A program made the translations under genes and the position numbers. A stretch of 64,000 bases of DNA from Pseudomonas peradeniyensis (lineage in GTDB: Bacteria > Pseudomonadota > Gammaproteobacteria > Pseudomonadales > Pseudomonadaceae), in NCBI RefSeq assembly GCF_014268935.2, contig NZ_JABWRJ020000002.1:1046001-1110000 (forward strand). Direction: 5' to 3'. Positions 31,093 through 40,656 of this stretch are shown here, piece after piece. The notes below the pieces were generated by a model, which was given only the letters and a program-made list of their open reading frames with translations, had not been told where the DNA came from and made no database searches. Numbering within the stretch: the first letter of the stretch is position 1; the number at the start of each line of letters is the position of its first letter.

Positions 31093-32993
31093 AGAGGCTC
31101 AGCCAATTCGCTAGGGGGCGTGACCAGGGGCAGGGCAAGCACGAACGCGGTGCCGCCACCGGCGGGATGTTCGACGCTCAGTGTACCCTTGGCAGCGGTG
31201 GCCAGGCTCGCCGACAGGGTCAGGCCCAGGCCCAGGCCATGCTCGCCCGGTTTGGTGGTGAAGAAGGGTTCGAACAGGTGCTTGCGTGCCTCGGCATCGA
31301 TGCCGTGGCCGTTGTCGAGCACCCGCAGGCGGTACTTGTCGCCCTGGACTTCGCCTTCCAGCCAAAGTTGCGGCAGGGGTTGGGTGGCCATGGCGTCGAG
31401 GGCGTTGCCGATCAGGTTGACCAGGATCTGTTCCAGGCGGGTCTGGTCGATGGCCAGCAGCTGGTCGTCGAACTGTCGGTGCAGTTGCAGATGACAGGCG
31501 CTGATGCGGTTGGCCAGCACCTGCAAGGTGGCCTCCACGGCCTTCTCCAACGAGGCCTGGCCACTGTCGTCGCCACGTCGGGCGAACGAGCGCAGGCTGG
31601 CGGTGATGCGGCCCATGCGGTCGATCAGGTCGTTCATGGTGCGCAGGTTGGCGCTGGCGGTTTCCAGCGCGCCGCGCTCGAGGAAGCGCACGGTGTTGCC
31701 GGACAGGGTGCGCAGGGCCGCCAGCGGCTGGTTCAGTTCGTGGGCGATGCTGGTGGACATCTGCCCGATGGCTGCCAGCTTGCCGGCCTGGACCAGTTCA
31801 TCCTGGGCGTGGCGCAGGGTCTGCTCGGCGTGGCGGCGCTCGCGGATCTGGCCCTTTAGCCGTTCGTTGCTGGCGCGCAGGTCGGCGGTGCGCTCGGTGA
31901 TCTTGCGCTCCAGCTGGCTGTTGGCTTCTTCCAGTGCCTCGCGGGCGGCCAGGCGGGTGGCGATCACCTTGCGCCGCTCGTTCCAGGCGATGGCCAGGAT
32001 CGCCAGCAGGGCGAAGGCCACGCCCACCAGGATGCCCTGCATCATCGATTCGCGGCGCAGGTCCTGCAGCGGGGTGAGCAGGGTGAAATGCCAGGGGGTG
32101 TCGACCAGGCGGCGGGTCTGGGCCAGGTAGGACACCTCGCGCTGCTTGCCCTGGTCGGTCTCGCTGTTGGCCGGGAAGGTCAGCTTCTCCACGCCGTCGG
32201 CCAGGGTTTCGCGGGCCAGCGGTTGCAGTTCGTTGAGCGGCCACCAGTAGTACTGCAGGCTGCGCGCCAGGCGTTCCTTGATCTGCGGCGTCAACGGGCG
32301 TACCGATTTCAGGCGCCGGGCCGGGTCGCTGGAGAGGATGATGATGCCGTTCTCATCACTGACGAAGGCCTCCAGGCGGGCGCGCTGCCAGCGCTCCTCG
32401 AGGGTGTCCAGGCGCACCTTGATCACCGCCACGCCGATGATCTTGCCGTGTTCCTCCAGCCCGTGGGCCAGGTAGTAGCCGGCCTCGCCGGTGGTGCTGC
32501 CGATGCCGTAGAAGCGTCCCGGCTCGCCGCGCACGGCGACCTGGAAGTAGGCGCGGAACGCCAGGTCCTCGCCGAGGAAGGAGTCGGCGTCGCGCCAGTT
32601 GCTGGTGGCCTGGACCCGGCCGTTGGTGTCGAGGACGAAGATGGCCCGGCTGCGGCTGCGCCGGTTCAGGCCTTCGAGGTATTCGTTGACGGTCTGGCGA
32701 TCACCGGCCTCGGGGTCGGTGAGCAGGCGCGAGACGCTGTCTTCCAGCTCCAGCAGGCTGGGCAGGTAGGTGTACTTGCTGATTTCGCTTTCGACGGTGC
32801 GGGCGTGCAGCTCCAGCTGGCGTTCGCCATTCTCGCTGAGGGTGCGGATGCCGTTGCTCTCGCTGATCAGGAAGGCGGCGAAGCCCAGCCCGACCATCAG
32901 CAGGATGACCAGGGGCGGGACGAGCAGTTGGCGGATCAGACGGGATTTCACGGCGGGCTGGGCAGGGCGAAGGAGCGAAGGATCGCATTTCAT
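31089..32993 (-). CDS. aauS: sensor histidine kinase AauS (acidic amino acids)
   Basis: A 634-residue membrane kinase. Helix 1 (about 22-43) and helix 2 (about 322-341) bracket a periplasmic double-Cache-type sensor domain, of the kind that binds dicarboxylates or amino acids. A cytoplasmic coiled coil (about 350-400) leads to the HisKA domain with the phospho-His in TSIAHELNQPLAAL and the ATPase domain with NLIGNALDAM (N box), VLDNGHGID (G1) and GLGLGLTLS (G2). The ATG at 32993 is preferred to a GTG three bases before it. It senses glutamate/aspartate and phosphorylates AauR, based on synteny with the known P. putida system. Confidence 0.92.
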
Positions 32994-33061
32994 CACAGTG
33001 GCCTTGTCACGACCAGCATCCGCTGCCCGGCAGGTGGCCGGGCAGCGTCACTGTAGCCGAC

Positions 33062-33796
33062 TCAGTGTTGCAGGATCTTGCTCAGGAAGTGCTGGGTGCG
33101 CTCGTGGCGGGCGTTCGGGTTGCCGAAGAAATCTTCCTTCTGGCAGTCCTCGATGATGTTGCCCTTGTCCATGAAGATCACCCGGTTGGCGACCTTGCGC
33201 GCAAAGCCCATCTCGTGGGTCACGCACATCATGGTCATGCCTTCGTGGGCCAGCTCGACCATCACGTCCAGTACTTCGTTGACCATTTCCGGATCCAGCG
33301 CCGAGGTCGGTTCGTCGAACAGCATGACGATCGGGTCCATCGACAGGGCGCGGGCGATCGCCACGCGCTGCTGCTGGCCGCCGGACAGCTGGCCGGGGTG
33401 CTTCTTGGCATGGGCGCCGAGGCCCACGCGGTCAAGCAGGGCCAGGCCCTTCTTGGTGGCTTCCGCCTCGCTGCGGCCGAGCACCTTGCGCTGGGCGATG
33501 GTCAGGTTCTCGGTGATCGACAGGTGCGGGAACAGCTCGAAGTGCTGGAACACCATGCCGACCCGCGAACGCAGCTTGGGCAGGTTGGTCTTCGGGTCGG
33601 CGATGGAGGTGCCGTCGACCACGATGTCGCCCTTCTGGAACGGCTCCAGCGCGTTGACGCACTTGATCAGGGTGGACTTGCCCGAGCCGGAAGGACCGCA
33701 CACGACCACCACTTCACCCTTCTTGACCTCGGTGCTGCAGTCGGTCAGTACCTGGAAGTCCCCGTACCACTTGTTGACGTTCTTGATGGAAATCAT
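33062..33796 (-). CDS. aatP: acidic amino acid ABC transporter, ATP-binding protein
   Basis: A 244-residue ABC ATPase for glutamate/aspartate uptake. Walker A is GPSGSGKST, the signature is LSGGQQQR, Walker B is [15 protein letters not shown], and the switch His is in CVTHEMGFA. It belongs to the GltL/HisP polar amino acid group. It overlaps aatM by 4 bp and is the last transporter gene before aauS. Confidence 0.96.
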   Translation of the reverse strand: MISIKNVNKWYGDFQVLTDCSTEVKKGEVVVVCGPSGSGKSTLIKCVNALEPFQKGDIVVDGTSIADPKTNLPKLRSRVGMVFQHFELFPHLSITENLTIAQRKVLGRSEAEATKKGLALLDRVGLGAHAKKHPGQLSGGQQQRVAIARALSMDPIVMLFDEPTSALDPEMVNEVLDVMVELAHEGMTMMCVTHEMGFARKVANRVIFMDKGNIIEDCQKEDFFGNPNARHERTQHFLSKILQH

Positions 33797-34464
33797 ACGG
33801 TGATCCTTTTTTGCAGGCGCTTGACCAGCCAGGAAGCGGAGAAGCTGATGAGGAAGTAGACGACACCGGCAAAGATCAGGAACTCATGGGAGCGTCCGAT
33901 GATGTCGCCATTGGAGCGGGCCGAGTTGAGGAAGTCGATCAGGCCGACGGTGTAGACCAGCGAGGTGTCCTGGAACAGGATGATGCTCTGTTGCAGCAGC
34001 AGCGGGGTCATCTTGCGAAACGCCTGGGGCAGGATGATCAGGCGCATGCACTGGCCGTAGCTCATGCCCAGCGCCTGCGCGGCGCCCATCTGGCCCTTGG
34101 AGATCGACTGCACGCCGGCGCGGACGATTTCGCAGAAGTAGGCCGCCTCGAACATCATGAAGGCCACGACGCAGGAGGTGAACGCGCCCACCGGGGTGTC
34201 TTCGCCGGTGATCCAGCGCAGCACGAACGGCACCGCCAGGTAGAACCAGGTGATCACCAGCAGCAGCGGGATGGAGCGGAAGTAGTTGACGTAGGTGCCG
34301 GCGATATTGGCCAGCAGCTTGTTCGACGACAGGCGCATCAGGGCCAGGATGGTACCCAGGGCAATGCCGCCGACCACGCCCATGACCATCAGTTGCAGGG
34401 TCAGGACCATGCCGTCCCAGAGGGCGGGCAGGGCCGGGATGATTTCACTGAAATCCATGTCCAT
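33793..34464 (-). CDS. aatM: acidic amino acid ABC transporter, permease
   Basis: A 223-residue HisM/GltK-type permease with about five helices. The HisMQ N-terminal pattern is seen in [38 protein letters not shown] and the EAA loop [22 protein letters not shown]. The ATG at 34464 follows GGGAGG at the right distance. The stop of aatQ lies immediately before it, with no gap. It pairs with AatQ to form the channel. Confidence 0.95.
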   Translation of the reverse strand: MDMDFSEIIPALPALWDGMVLTLQLMVMGVVGGIALGTILALMRLSSNKLLANIAGTYVNYFRSIPLLLVITWFYLAVPFVLRWITGEDTPVGAFTSCVVAFMMFEAAYFCEIVRAGVQSISKGQMGAAQALGMSYGQCMRLIILPQAFRKMTPLLLQQSIILFQDTSLVYTVGLIDFLNSARSNGDIIGRSHEFLIFAGVVYFLISFSASWLVKRLQKRITV

Positions 34465-35211
34465 TTACTTGCCTCCCACGGAAATCAGGCCCGGTACCGC
34501 GACTTTCTTCTCGACCATGCGCATGAGCAGCATCAGGCCCATGTTCAGGGTGAAGTAGATCAGGGTGGCCAGGGTGAATGCTTCGAACAGGTTCGCGGAG
34601 AACTCGGCGGTTTGCTTGGTCTGTGCCAGCAGCTCCATCAGGCCGATCAGCGAGGCCACCGAGGAGTTCTTGAACACGTTCAAGAATTCCGAGGTGAGCG
34701 GCGGAATGATGATCCGGTAGGCCTGGGGCAGCAGCACGTTCATGTAGATCTGCGGCAGGCTGAAGCCCATCGCGCGCCCGGCCGACTCCTGGCCGCGGGG
34801 CAGCGCCTGGATGCCGGTGCGCACCTGCTCGCAGACACGGGCGGCGGTGAACAGGCCGAGGCAGATGACCACGCTGATCAGCGCCGAGGTGGTCGGGTTG
34901 AGGTCTTGCTTGAACCACTCCTGCAGGCCTTCGGGCAGCAGGTCCGGTACCAGGAAGTACCAGATGAACAGCTGCACCAGCAGCGGCACGTTGCGGAACA
35001 GCTCGACATAGGCGGTGGCAATCCCTGACACCAGACGATTGGGTACGGTACGCATCACGCCGAGCAGCGAGCCCAGCAGCAAGGCGATGATCCAGGCGGA
35101 GATGGCGATGGCGATGGTCCAGCCCAGGCCGGTGACGTACCAGTCCAGATAGGTTTCGCTGCCCACGCCGGTGGACTTGAAGAACACGCCCCAGTCCCAG
35201 TTGTAATTCAT
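34465..35211 (-). CDS. aatQ: acidic amino acid ABC transporter, permease
   Basis: A 248-residue permease of the HisMQ group with a longer N-terminus (WDWGVFFKSTGVGSETYLDW) typical of GltJ. It has TAYVELFRNVPLLVQLFIWYF and the EAA loop SAGRAMGFSLPQIYMNVLLPQA. It forms the inner-membrane channel with AatM. A 147-bp gap with a strong hairpin separates it from aatJ, the usual device for making more binding protein than permease. Confidence 0.95.
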   Translation of the reverse strand: MNYNWDWGVFFKSTGVGSETYLDWYVTGLGWTIAIAISAWIIALLLGSLLGVMRTVPNRLVSGIATAYVELFRNVPLLVQLFIWYFLVPDLLPEGLQEWFKQDLNPTTSALISVVICLGLFTAARVCEQVRTGIQALPRGQESAGRAMGFSLPQIYMNVLLPQAYRIIIPPLTSEFLNVFKNSSVASLIGLMELLAQTKQTAEFSANLFEAFTLATLIYFTLNMGLMLLMRMVEKKVAVPGLISVGGK

Positions 35212-35252
35212 CGGGATTTCCCCTCAGACGGTTGTTTCACGGGCACCTCGAT

Positions 35253-35283
35253 ACATCCGGGGGCGTTCGACGCCCTCGGATGT
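35253..35283 (-). other. intercistronic stem-loop between aatJ and aatQ
   Basis: ACATCCGAGGGCG-TCGA-ACGCCCCCGGATGT-like hairpin with a GC-rich stem of about 13 bp and no T-run after it. It lies downstream of aatJ within the operon. Such hairpins protect the upstream part of the mRNA from 3' decay and raise the level of binding protein relative to permease. Confidence 0.7.
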
Positions 35284-35358
35284 AAAGGTTAGACACTAAC
35301 TAAGTGGCCTGTTGGATGGATTCGCGCGGATGCGCTTCAGGCCACTATTTGCCGGAGG

Positions 35359-36276
35359 TCAGGACTTCTTCTCGTCCGCCGCCTTGTCGGTCGGCTCGGC
35401 GATCAGCTTCTTCAGCTCGTCGCTCATCGGGAACTGCAGGTTCAGGCCCTTTGGCGGAATCGGCTGCTGGAACCACTTGTCGTAGCTCTTGTTGACGTCA
35501 CCCGACTTGAAGTAGGCAACGATGGCCTCGTCGACCGCTTTCTTGAAGGCCGGGTCGTCCTTGCGCACCATGCAGCCGTAGATTTCGTACGACTGTGGCG
35601 TGCCGGTGATGACCCAGTCAGTCGGCTTCTTGGCCTTGGCCATTTCACCGGCCAGCAGGGCGTCGTCCATCATGAAGGCCACGGCGCGGCCGCTTTCGAG
35701 CATGTTGAAGGCTTCACCGTGGTCCTTGGCGGAGATCACGTTCATCTTCATCTGCTTGTCGGCGTTCATCGCCTTGAGGATGCGCTCGGAGGTGGTGCCG
35801 GCGGTGGTCACCACGTTCTTGCCGGCCAGGTCGGCAAAGTCTTTATAGGAGGGCTGGCCATCCTTGACCTTGGTCAGCAGGCGGGTGCCGACTTCGAAGA
35901 TGCCCACCGAGAAGCCGACCTGCTGCTGGCGCTCGACGTTGTTGGTGGTGGAGCCGCACTCAAGGTCGACGGTGCCGTTCTGCACCAGCGGGATGCGGGT
36001 CTGCGAGGTGACCAGGTTGTACTTGACCTTGATGTCGGTGCCCAGTTGCTTCTTCAGGGCTTCGACGACGGCCAGCTGGATGTCGTGGGAGTAGCCCACT
36101 GGTTCCGGTTTGCCGGCCAGATAGGAGAACGGGATGGAGGAGTCGCGGTGGCCCAGGGTGATGGTGCCGGAGTCCTTGATCTTCTTGAGAGTGCCAGTCA
36201 GCTCTTCGGCCATGACGGGCGATGCGATGACAGCGGCCGCGATGGCGGCGCCCAGCAATTGACGAACGATGCGCAT
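35359..36276 (-). CDS. aatJ: glutamate/aspartate-binding periplasmic protein
   Basis: A 305-residue solute-binding protein. The signal peptide covers about 1-22 (MRIVRQLLGAAIAAAVIASPVMA). The mature part follows the GltI pattern, with ITLGHRDSSIPFSYLAG, QTRIPLVQNGTVDLECGSTTN and VVTTAGTTSERIL for the ligand site. The ATG at 36276 has GAGGAAA at eight bases and opens the signal peptide. Upstream in-frame codons are leader sequence. Transcription is likely from the sigma-54 promoter at 36380-36395 under AauR control. Confidence 0.96.
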   Translation of the reverse strand: MRIVRQLLGAAIAAAVIASPVMAEELTGTLKKIKDSGTITLGHRDSSIPFSYLAGKPEPVGYSHDIQLAVVEALKKQLGTDIKVKYNLVTSQTRIPLVQNGTVDLECGSTTNNVERQQQVGFSVGIFEVGTRLLTKVKDGQPSYKDFADLAGKNVVTTAGTTSERILKAMNADKQMKMNVISAKDHGEAFNMLESGRAVAFMMDDALLAGEMAKAKKPTDWVITGTPQSYEIYGCMVRKDDPAFKKAVDEAIVAYFKSGDVNKSYDKWFQQPIPPKGLNLQFPMSDELKKLIAEPTDKAADEKKS

Positions 36277-36293
36277 CAAATTTTCCTCGACGT

Positions 36294-36306
36294 GTTTGTT
36301 TTTTTT
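36294..36306 (-). promoter_or_regulatory. possible Crc/Hfq CA motif in the aatJ leader
   Basis: On the mRNA strand AAAAAACAAAC fits the AAnAAnAA motif used by Hfq/Crc for catabolite repression in Pseudomonas. It sits about 20 nt ahead of the aatJ start, next to the ribosome site. It is an A-rich stretch, so chance matching is likely enough to keep confidence modest. Confidence 0.42.
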
Positions 36307-36379
36307 ATGGAGCCGTTGGCGGACTCTTTCGTTCAACGAATACAGCATGAAGCGTGGTGCATTCGGCGTTCAAGTGTAG

Positions 36380-36395
36380 AGCATGAGTCGTGCCA
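36380..36395 (-). promoter_or_regulatory. sigma-54 (RpoN) promoter of aatJQMP
   Basis: Read leftwards, TGGCACG-ACTC-ATGCT matches the -24/-12 consensus TGGCACG-N4-TTGCW with one mismatch, the spacing being exact. It lies about 104 bp before the aatJ start. With AauR encoded downstream as a sigma-54 activator and a matching palindrome further upstream, the assignment is strong. Confidence 0.88.
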
Positions 36396-36503
36396 AGCCC
36401 CAACCTTGATGATAACGCCGCGAAAATACTGGGGATTACTCTTTGTTGAAGGTTTTTAGGTGTCATTTGATGTCCGTCAAACCGAACGCGTTGTGCCATG
36501 CCG

Positions 36504-36517
36504 TTCGGAAATCCGAA
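36504..36517 (-). promoter_or_regulatory. AauR-binding palindrome upstream of aatJ
   Basis: TTCGGAAATCCGAA fits TTCGG-N4-CCGAA, which I recall as the reported AauR motif in P. putida. It lies about 110 bp upstream of the -24 element, the range for an activator that works by DNA looping. A second inverted arrangement, CCGAACG (36482) with CGTTCGG (36502), overlaps it. It is also 79 bp before the effector gene on the other strand. Confidence 0.8.
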
Positions 36518-36595
36518 TGAAGGCATGTAACTATCTACCGACAGGGCTTGGCGGGTCGCGGGTCAACTGTGGCTTTTCCCATCAAGAGAAGCGCC

Positions 36596-37225
36596 ATGAG
36601 TCTTCACGAGATTGTCCCCGATTCCGTAGATGCGTTGATTGCCAAGCGTTTGCCCGTCTGGTTGAGCAGTGCCGAGGTCGACCGCTTGCAGGCGCTGCAT
36701 CGCGCACTCAAGGCGCAGCAGAAAAGTGCCGAGAACATGCGTGAACTCCTGGCTCCTGTGCCGGCACTTGATGCATTTGCCGAGCCCTTGCTCAGGCAGG
36801 CACTGCTCAAGCAGTTCAAGCTCGACATTGACGTGCGCAACAGCACCGTGAATATCGTGCAGGAGATCTATCATCCGGTGCCGCTGAACGCGGCGCCGAA
36901 GCTATGGGATCGGCGCACGTCCAGCAGGGAGTTGTTGGCGGCGGTACTCCATAACTACACCGAGGGCGAAACCACGCCTGGTGCGCTGACCGTGGCTACA
37001 GTTCTGGATGCCGATAAAAAACGGCTGAACATCGGTTTCACCCAGTTCGCGAAACTTTGCCGGAGCCTGGACCTGGGCGGTCAGTATCAGAAATTGCTCA
37101 AGGCGCACCTGCAACCGAGCGATTTGCTGGCGAAGGAGGCCGTACATGCGCAGGTCGAAGAGGATCTTCGGGCACGCATGGAGGTCGCCGTGCGCCGATC
37201 GTTCCCGGCGATCCGGCCGTATTGA
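36596..37225 (+). CDS. N-terminal fragment of the NEL effector (DUF6543 start)
   Basis: A 209-residue fragment starting MSLHEIVPDSVDALIAKRLP with AGAGAAG-like ribosome site AAGAGAAG eight bases before. It shows family blocks LKAQQKSAENMRELLAPVPALDAFAEPLL, the tyrosine-rich NIVQEIYHPV and VLHNYTEGETTPGAL. The last 11 residues after MEVAV are out of frame and end at a TGA. On its own it would lack all of the catalytic and LRR parts. Confidence 0.7.
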   Translation: MSLHEIVPDSVDALIAKRLPVWLSSAEVDRLQALHRALKAQQKSAENMRELLAPVPALDAFAEPLLRQALLKQFKLDIDVRNSTVNIVQEIYHPVPLNAAPKLWDRRTSSRELLAAVLHNYTEGETTPGALTVATVLDADKKRLNIGFTQFAKLCRSLDLGGQYQKLLKAHLQPSDLLAKEAVHAQVEEDLRARMEVAVRRSFPAIRPY

Positions 37226-37257
37226 CCTGCCGCCAGCTGTACTTGCTGGGCAAGCGC

Positions 37258-40200
37258 ATGGAGGGTGTGGTGACCGTGGAAGTCCGGGAGCACGCCTTGG
37301 GCGCTGTCACGGGCATTCTCAGCTGGATTCCGGACGATCCAGTACAGTCCGTCCAACATCATGCCTCCTGGGCTGCGCTGTACCGGACGCTGGCCAGGCG
37401 CATGCGGCAATCGTCCTATTCCGACTTCTTCATGCGCTTCGTCCGTGAGCGGGACAGGCCAGTGTTCGCCACTGTGCTGAAAAAGTTGCTCAAGGATACG
37501 GACAGCTCCCGGGATATCGAACTGGATGGGCGTCATCTGGAGTTCGAAGGCGCGTTGATTGCCTACCTGCGCAAGTTGCGTATCGAGAAAATCCTGGATG
37601 ACGCGCGTGTGCTTGCAGTGCCCACCGCAGAAGCAGACGCCGACGCGTGTCGCGAGCGATTCGAGCGTTACCTGGAAGCCGGGCTTACCCTCCTCAATCT
37701 GGCGGGCTTCTTCGTGCCAGTGCTTGGCGAGGTCATGCTGGGGGTGGCCGCCGCTCAGATTGCCAACGAGGTGTACGAGGGATACGAGGACTGGGCGATA
37801 GGTGACCGTCAGGCCGCCTTGCAGCATATGTTCGGGGTGGCCGAGAACCTTGCGGTGGCTGCCATCCTCGCCACGGGGGGAGTGGCGGCCGGGAAGGTGC
37901 TGGAGCGTTCGCTGACGGTAGACAACCTGGTACCGATAGTCGATGACGCCGGGCAGGCGAAGTTGTTCAAGGGCTCAAAGGAACCACATGAATGGTCCGG
38001 CACAGGCCTGTTGATGCGTCGGCTAGGCCGAGAACTGAGTGACATGACCGATGAGCAGGCCCTGTGGCTGGCCGAAGGTACCGGTTTTGGCGAGGAGCGC
38101 CTGCGTCGATTGCATGTGCAGCAGGCTTCACCTCCAGCCCGCTTGCTCGATGCCTGGGAGCGCTACCAGCTGCACGAGCAGTTTCCCGCGTTACGTGACG
38201 AAGCCTTTGAAGCCCAGGTGCGATCCAGGCAAGGCACCGAGACACCAGAAGCGTTGTTGCTGAGGCGGGATTTCCCGGGATTGAGCCATCGGGGCGCGCA
38301 GGAAATCATCGAACAGGCCAATGGGCGGCAGCTCGCAGAGATGCTCGATAAGCAGCGTATCCCGCTGGAACTCGCCGAGCACGCGCGCTGGTTTATGCGT
38401 GACAGTCGGTTGGATCGGGCTTGCGCTGGCTTGCGCCAGGCAAGCGCGGTGAATCTGGACAGCGAGCGTCTGGCCCTGGGGTTGGTCGACCAGCAAGCAC
38501 CGTGGGCTGAAAACGGGCGTGTTGAATTGCGTGACAGTTCTCGTGAGGGGGCCTTGCGCACTCAGGTCGGCAGTGAGGAAACCGCAGATATTCGCTATAT
38601 CGTTCGCGGCACCCAGGGTTATCAGGCTCAGGATGGCAACGGTATCCCGTTACCGCAGGCGTCGGAGCAGGACAGTCTGATCCAGGCGATATGCCTGCAT
38701 CTGGAACCGTCGCAGAAACTGTTGCTGGGTGACGCCTTGCTGGGTGAAAAGGCGTTGACCGACAAGCTGGCGGCATTGGCTGGCGGCCAGCGGGAACAGG
38801 CGGCCACATTGATCAGGCAGGCGCCGGTCGGAGAGGGTATCCACCCATTGGCCCGTTTCGCCGACGGCCGCCTGGGATATCCGTTATGTGGCCGTACGCC
38901 AGGTGGCCGCCAGGCGAGTCGACGGGGGATTCATCAGATCTACCCGACCCTTGGCGAGGAAGAGCTGGAAAACTACCTGTTGGACCTGCTGGCCAGGCAG
39001 GTCGATCCATGGGTGCACTACAACCAGTTGAAGCATCAATTGAGCCGCCTGCGCGAAGGCCTGCAAAGCTGGTGTAGCGCAGGCAACGGCATACTCGAAA
39101 AGCTCAGGCGCCGACGTGTGGCCACCGCCATGCGCCGTTGCTGGCGACGCAAGAGTCGGGTCCTGGGCGATGGAGGCCATTGGCTGATGGTCCGTGGCGA
39201 ACAGGTAGGCAGCGTGCCGGTCCTGCCCACGGGCATCAGCTATGGGCATGTGACGCGCCTGACCCTGCGCGACATGGACCTTGCCGCCATCGATGCGGAC
39301 TTCCTGTCACGCTTCACCGGGCTGGTGGAGCTCGACCTGCGGGAAAACAGGCTTACGCAAGTACCGGCGGGTATCGAGCGTCTCACCTCGCTGCGCTATC
39401 TGCGCCTGGGCTACAACCAGATTGCCATGGACAGTGCCGGCAACCAGCGCCTGCTGGCACTGGTCAATCTGCGCGAGCTCGACCTGGGCCACAACCCGCT
39501 CGGCCAGGCCCCCGATGTGAACGGGCTGCGCCACCTGCGCCGGTTATCGCTGCATTCGACCGAGATCGCCACGCTGCCCGAGCGGGTTCAGCAGTTGCCC
39601 TGGCAGGGCGTGGTCGACCTGCGCAACAACAGCATCCAGCATGTGCGCCAGGATCTGCACAGCCTGCAACTGCGCTTGCAGCGAATGGTCCTGCATGACA
39701 ACCCGCTGGATGAAGCCAGCCAGGCGTTGGTGAACCTGGCGTCCCGCGAGCCGATCAATCGCAACCCCATTGAGCACCAGCTGATCGATCAGGCTGCTCG
39801 GGAGCTATGGTTGGCCGGTAGCTCGGGCAAGCTGCGTAGCCAGCGTGAAGCGCAATGGCTGAGGTTGCGCGAGGAGCCTGAATCAACGGCGCTGTTCCAG
39901 TTTTTCGCCGATTTTGCCCGGACCGAGGATTTTCGCGAGCATGCCGATTTCTATCGCAGGCGCATCTGGCGAATGATCGATGCGTGCGAGCAGAACACCG
40001 AGCTGCGTGCAGTGATGTTCGCCCAGGCTGGCGGGGAGCGTGCCTGCGAGGATCGGTTGTTGCTGATCCTCAGTGAGCTTGAGGTCACGTTGTATGTGGA
40101 GCGTGCTTCGGCGGGGAGGCGTCTGGCCGAGCGCGAGGAGGCCTTGCTGAAGGCCGGGCGGGCGTTGTATCGACTGGATGAGGTCAACACCCTGGCTGCG

Positions 40201-40656
40201 CGCAAGGTGCAGGAACTCGAACGCCAGGGTGGGGAGGTGGACCCGATCGAAGTCTATATGGCCTATCGGACGCACTTGTCCGGGCCCCTGGGTCTTCCGG
40301 CCCAGCCTGACGGCATGTACTACCTGACGGATGCCAGGGTGTCGCCGGGTGACCTTAACACTGCCAGGCTACAGGTTCTGCGGGAGGAGACACCGCAACG
40401 GCTGAGCGAGGCATTGGCACAACGACCGTTCTGGGACACCTTTGTGCATGCGCGCTACCCGGGGAAGGTCGATGCCTTGGTCTCTGCCCTCGATGAACAA
40501 CTGACACAGGCAGCGGCGCTCTCCGAACAGATGTACCTGGTTCGCTCCGAGTCCCTGCGGGTGAAGTATGAAGCTTCCTTGCAGGCGCTGCGCCTGAGCC
40601 TGGCGCAGGAGGCCTATGCCCGCCCCCTGCCTGGCGTTGCTGCTGTCGAGGCGTGA
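37258..40656 (+). CDS. C-terminal part of the NEL effector: toxin domain remainder, LRR, NEL E3 ligase
   Basis: The first in-frame ATG after the frameshift is at 37258 (MEGVVTVEV). The frame is open further upstream to 37057 but that segment is shadow of frame one. It contains ILSWIPDDP, LDGRHLEFEG and VPVLGEVMLGVAAAQ of the toxin-like domain, six or so LRRs (LTLRDMDLAAI, LVELDLRENRL, LRYLRLGYNQI, LRELDLGHNPL), then the NEL domain. The catalytic Cys lies in GGERACEDRLLL, codon 40045-40047, followed by EVDPIEVYMAYRTHL. Without the N-terminal part, export is doubtful. Confidence 0.72.
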   Translation: MEGVVTVEVREHALGAVTGILSWIPDDPVQSVQHHASWAALYRTLARRMRQSSYSDFFMRFVRERDRPVFATVLKKLLKDTDSSRDIELDGRHLEFEGALIAYLRKLRIEKILDDARVLAVPTAEADADACRERFERYLEAGLTLLNLAGFFVPVLGEVMLGVAAAQIANEVYEGYEDWAIGDRQAALQHMFGVAENLAVAAILATGGVAAGKVLERSLTVDNLVPIVDDAGQAKLFKGSKEPHEWSGTGLLMRRLGRELSDMTDEQALWLAEGTGFGEERLRRLHVQQASPPARLLDAWERYQLHEQFPALRDEAFEAQVRSRQGTETPEALLLRRDFPGLSHRGAQEIIEQANGRQLAEMLDKQRIPLELAEHARWFMRDSRLDRACAGLRQASAVNLDSERLALGLVDQQAPWAENGRVELRDSSREGALRTQVGSEETADIRYIVRGTQGYQAQDGNGIPLPQASEQDSLIQAICLHLEPSQKLLLGDALLGEKALTDKLAALAGGQREQAATLIRQAPVGEGIHPLARFADGRLGYPLCGRTPGGRQASRRGIHQIYPTLGEEELENYLLDLLARQVDPWVHYNQLKHQLSRLREGLQSWCSAGNGILEKLRRRRVATAMRRCWRRKSRVLGDGGHWLMVRGEQVGSVPVLPTGISYGHVTRLTLRDMDLAAIDADFLSRFTGLVELDLRENRLTQVPAGIERLTSLRYLRLGYNQIAMDSAGNQRLLALVNLRELDLGHNPLGQAPDVNGLRHLRRLSLHSTEIATLPERVQQLPWQGVVDLRNNSIQHVRQDLHSLQLRLQRMVLHDNPLDEASQALVNLASREPINRNPIEHQLIDQAARELWLAGSSGKLRSQREAQWLRLREEPESTALFQFFADFARTEDFREHADFYRRRIWRMIDACEQNTELRAVMFAQAGGERACEDRLLLILSELEVTLYVERASAGRRLAEREEALLKAGRALYRLDEVNTLAARKVQELERQGGEVDPIEVYMAYRTHLSGPLGLPAQPDGMYYLTDARVSPGDLNTARLQVLREETPQRLSEALAQRPFWDTFVHARYPGKVDALVSALDEQLTQAAALSEQMYLVRSESLRVKYEASLQALRLSLAQEAYARPLPGVAAVEA

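Larger units (their letters stand above)
36596..40656 (+). pseudogene. frameshifted toxin-domain/LRR/NEL ubiquitin-ligase effector gene
   Basis: Two overlapping frames together encode one recognisable protein. The first (36596-37225) carries the N-terminus of the dermonecrotic-toxin-like domain (DUF6543). The second, open from before 37057 to 40656, carries the rest, the LRR region (about 39250-39740) and the NEL E3 ligase domain (about 39760-40656). The frame must change between 37193 and 37207: MEVAV is the last convincing part of frame one, and GDPAVLTCRQLYLLGKRM the first of frame two. The net change is loss of one base (or 3n+1). NEL effectors ubiquitinate host proteins after secretion. 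It could be a real mutation, a sequencing error, or recoding. Stop codon is back to back with glpD. Confidence 0.8.

Noticed and set aside
36518..36595. hrp box (type III secretion promoter) before the effector
   Set aside because: No GGAACC-N15/16-CCAC motif is present upstream of the effector start, so coregulation with type III secretion is not supported by sequence.
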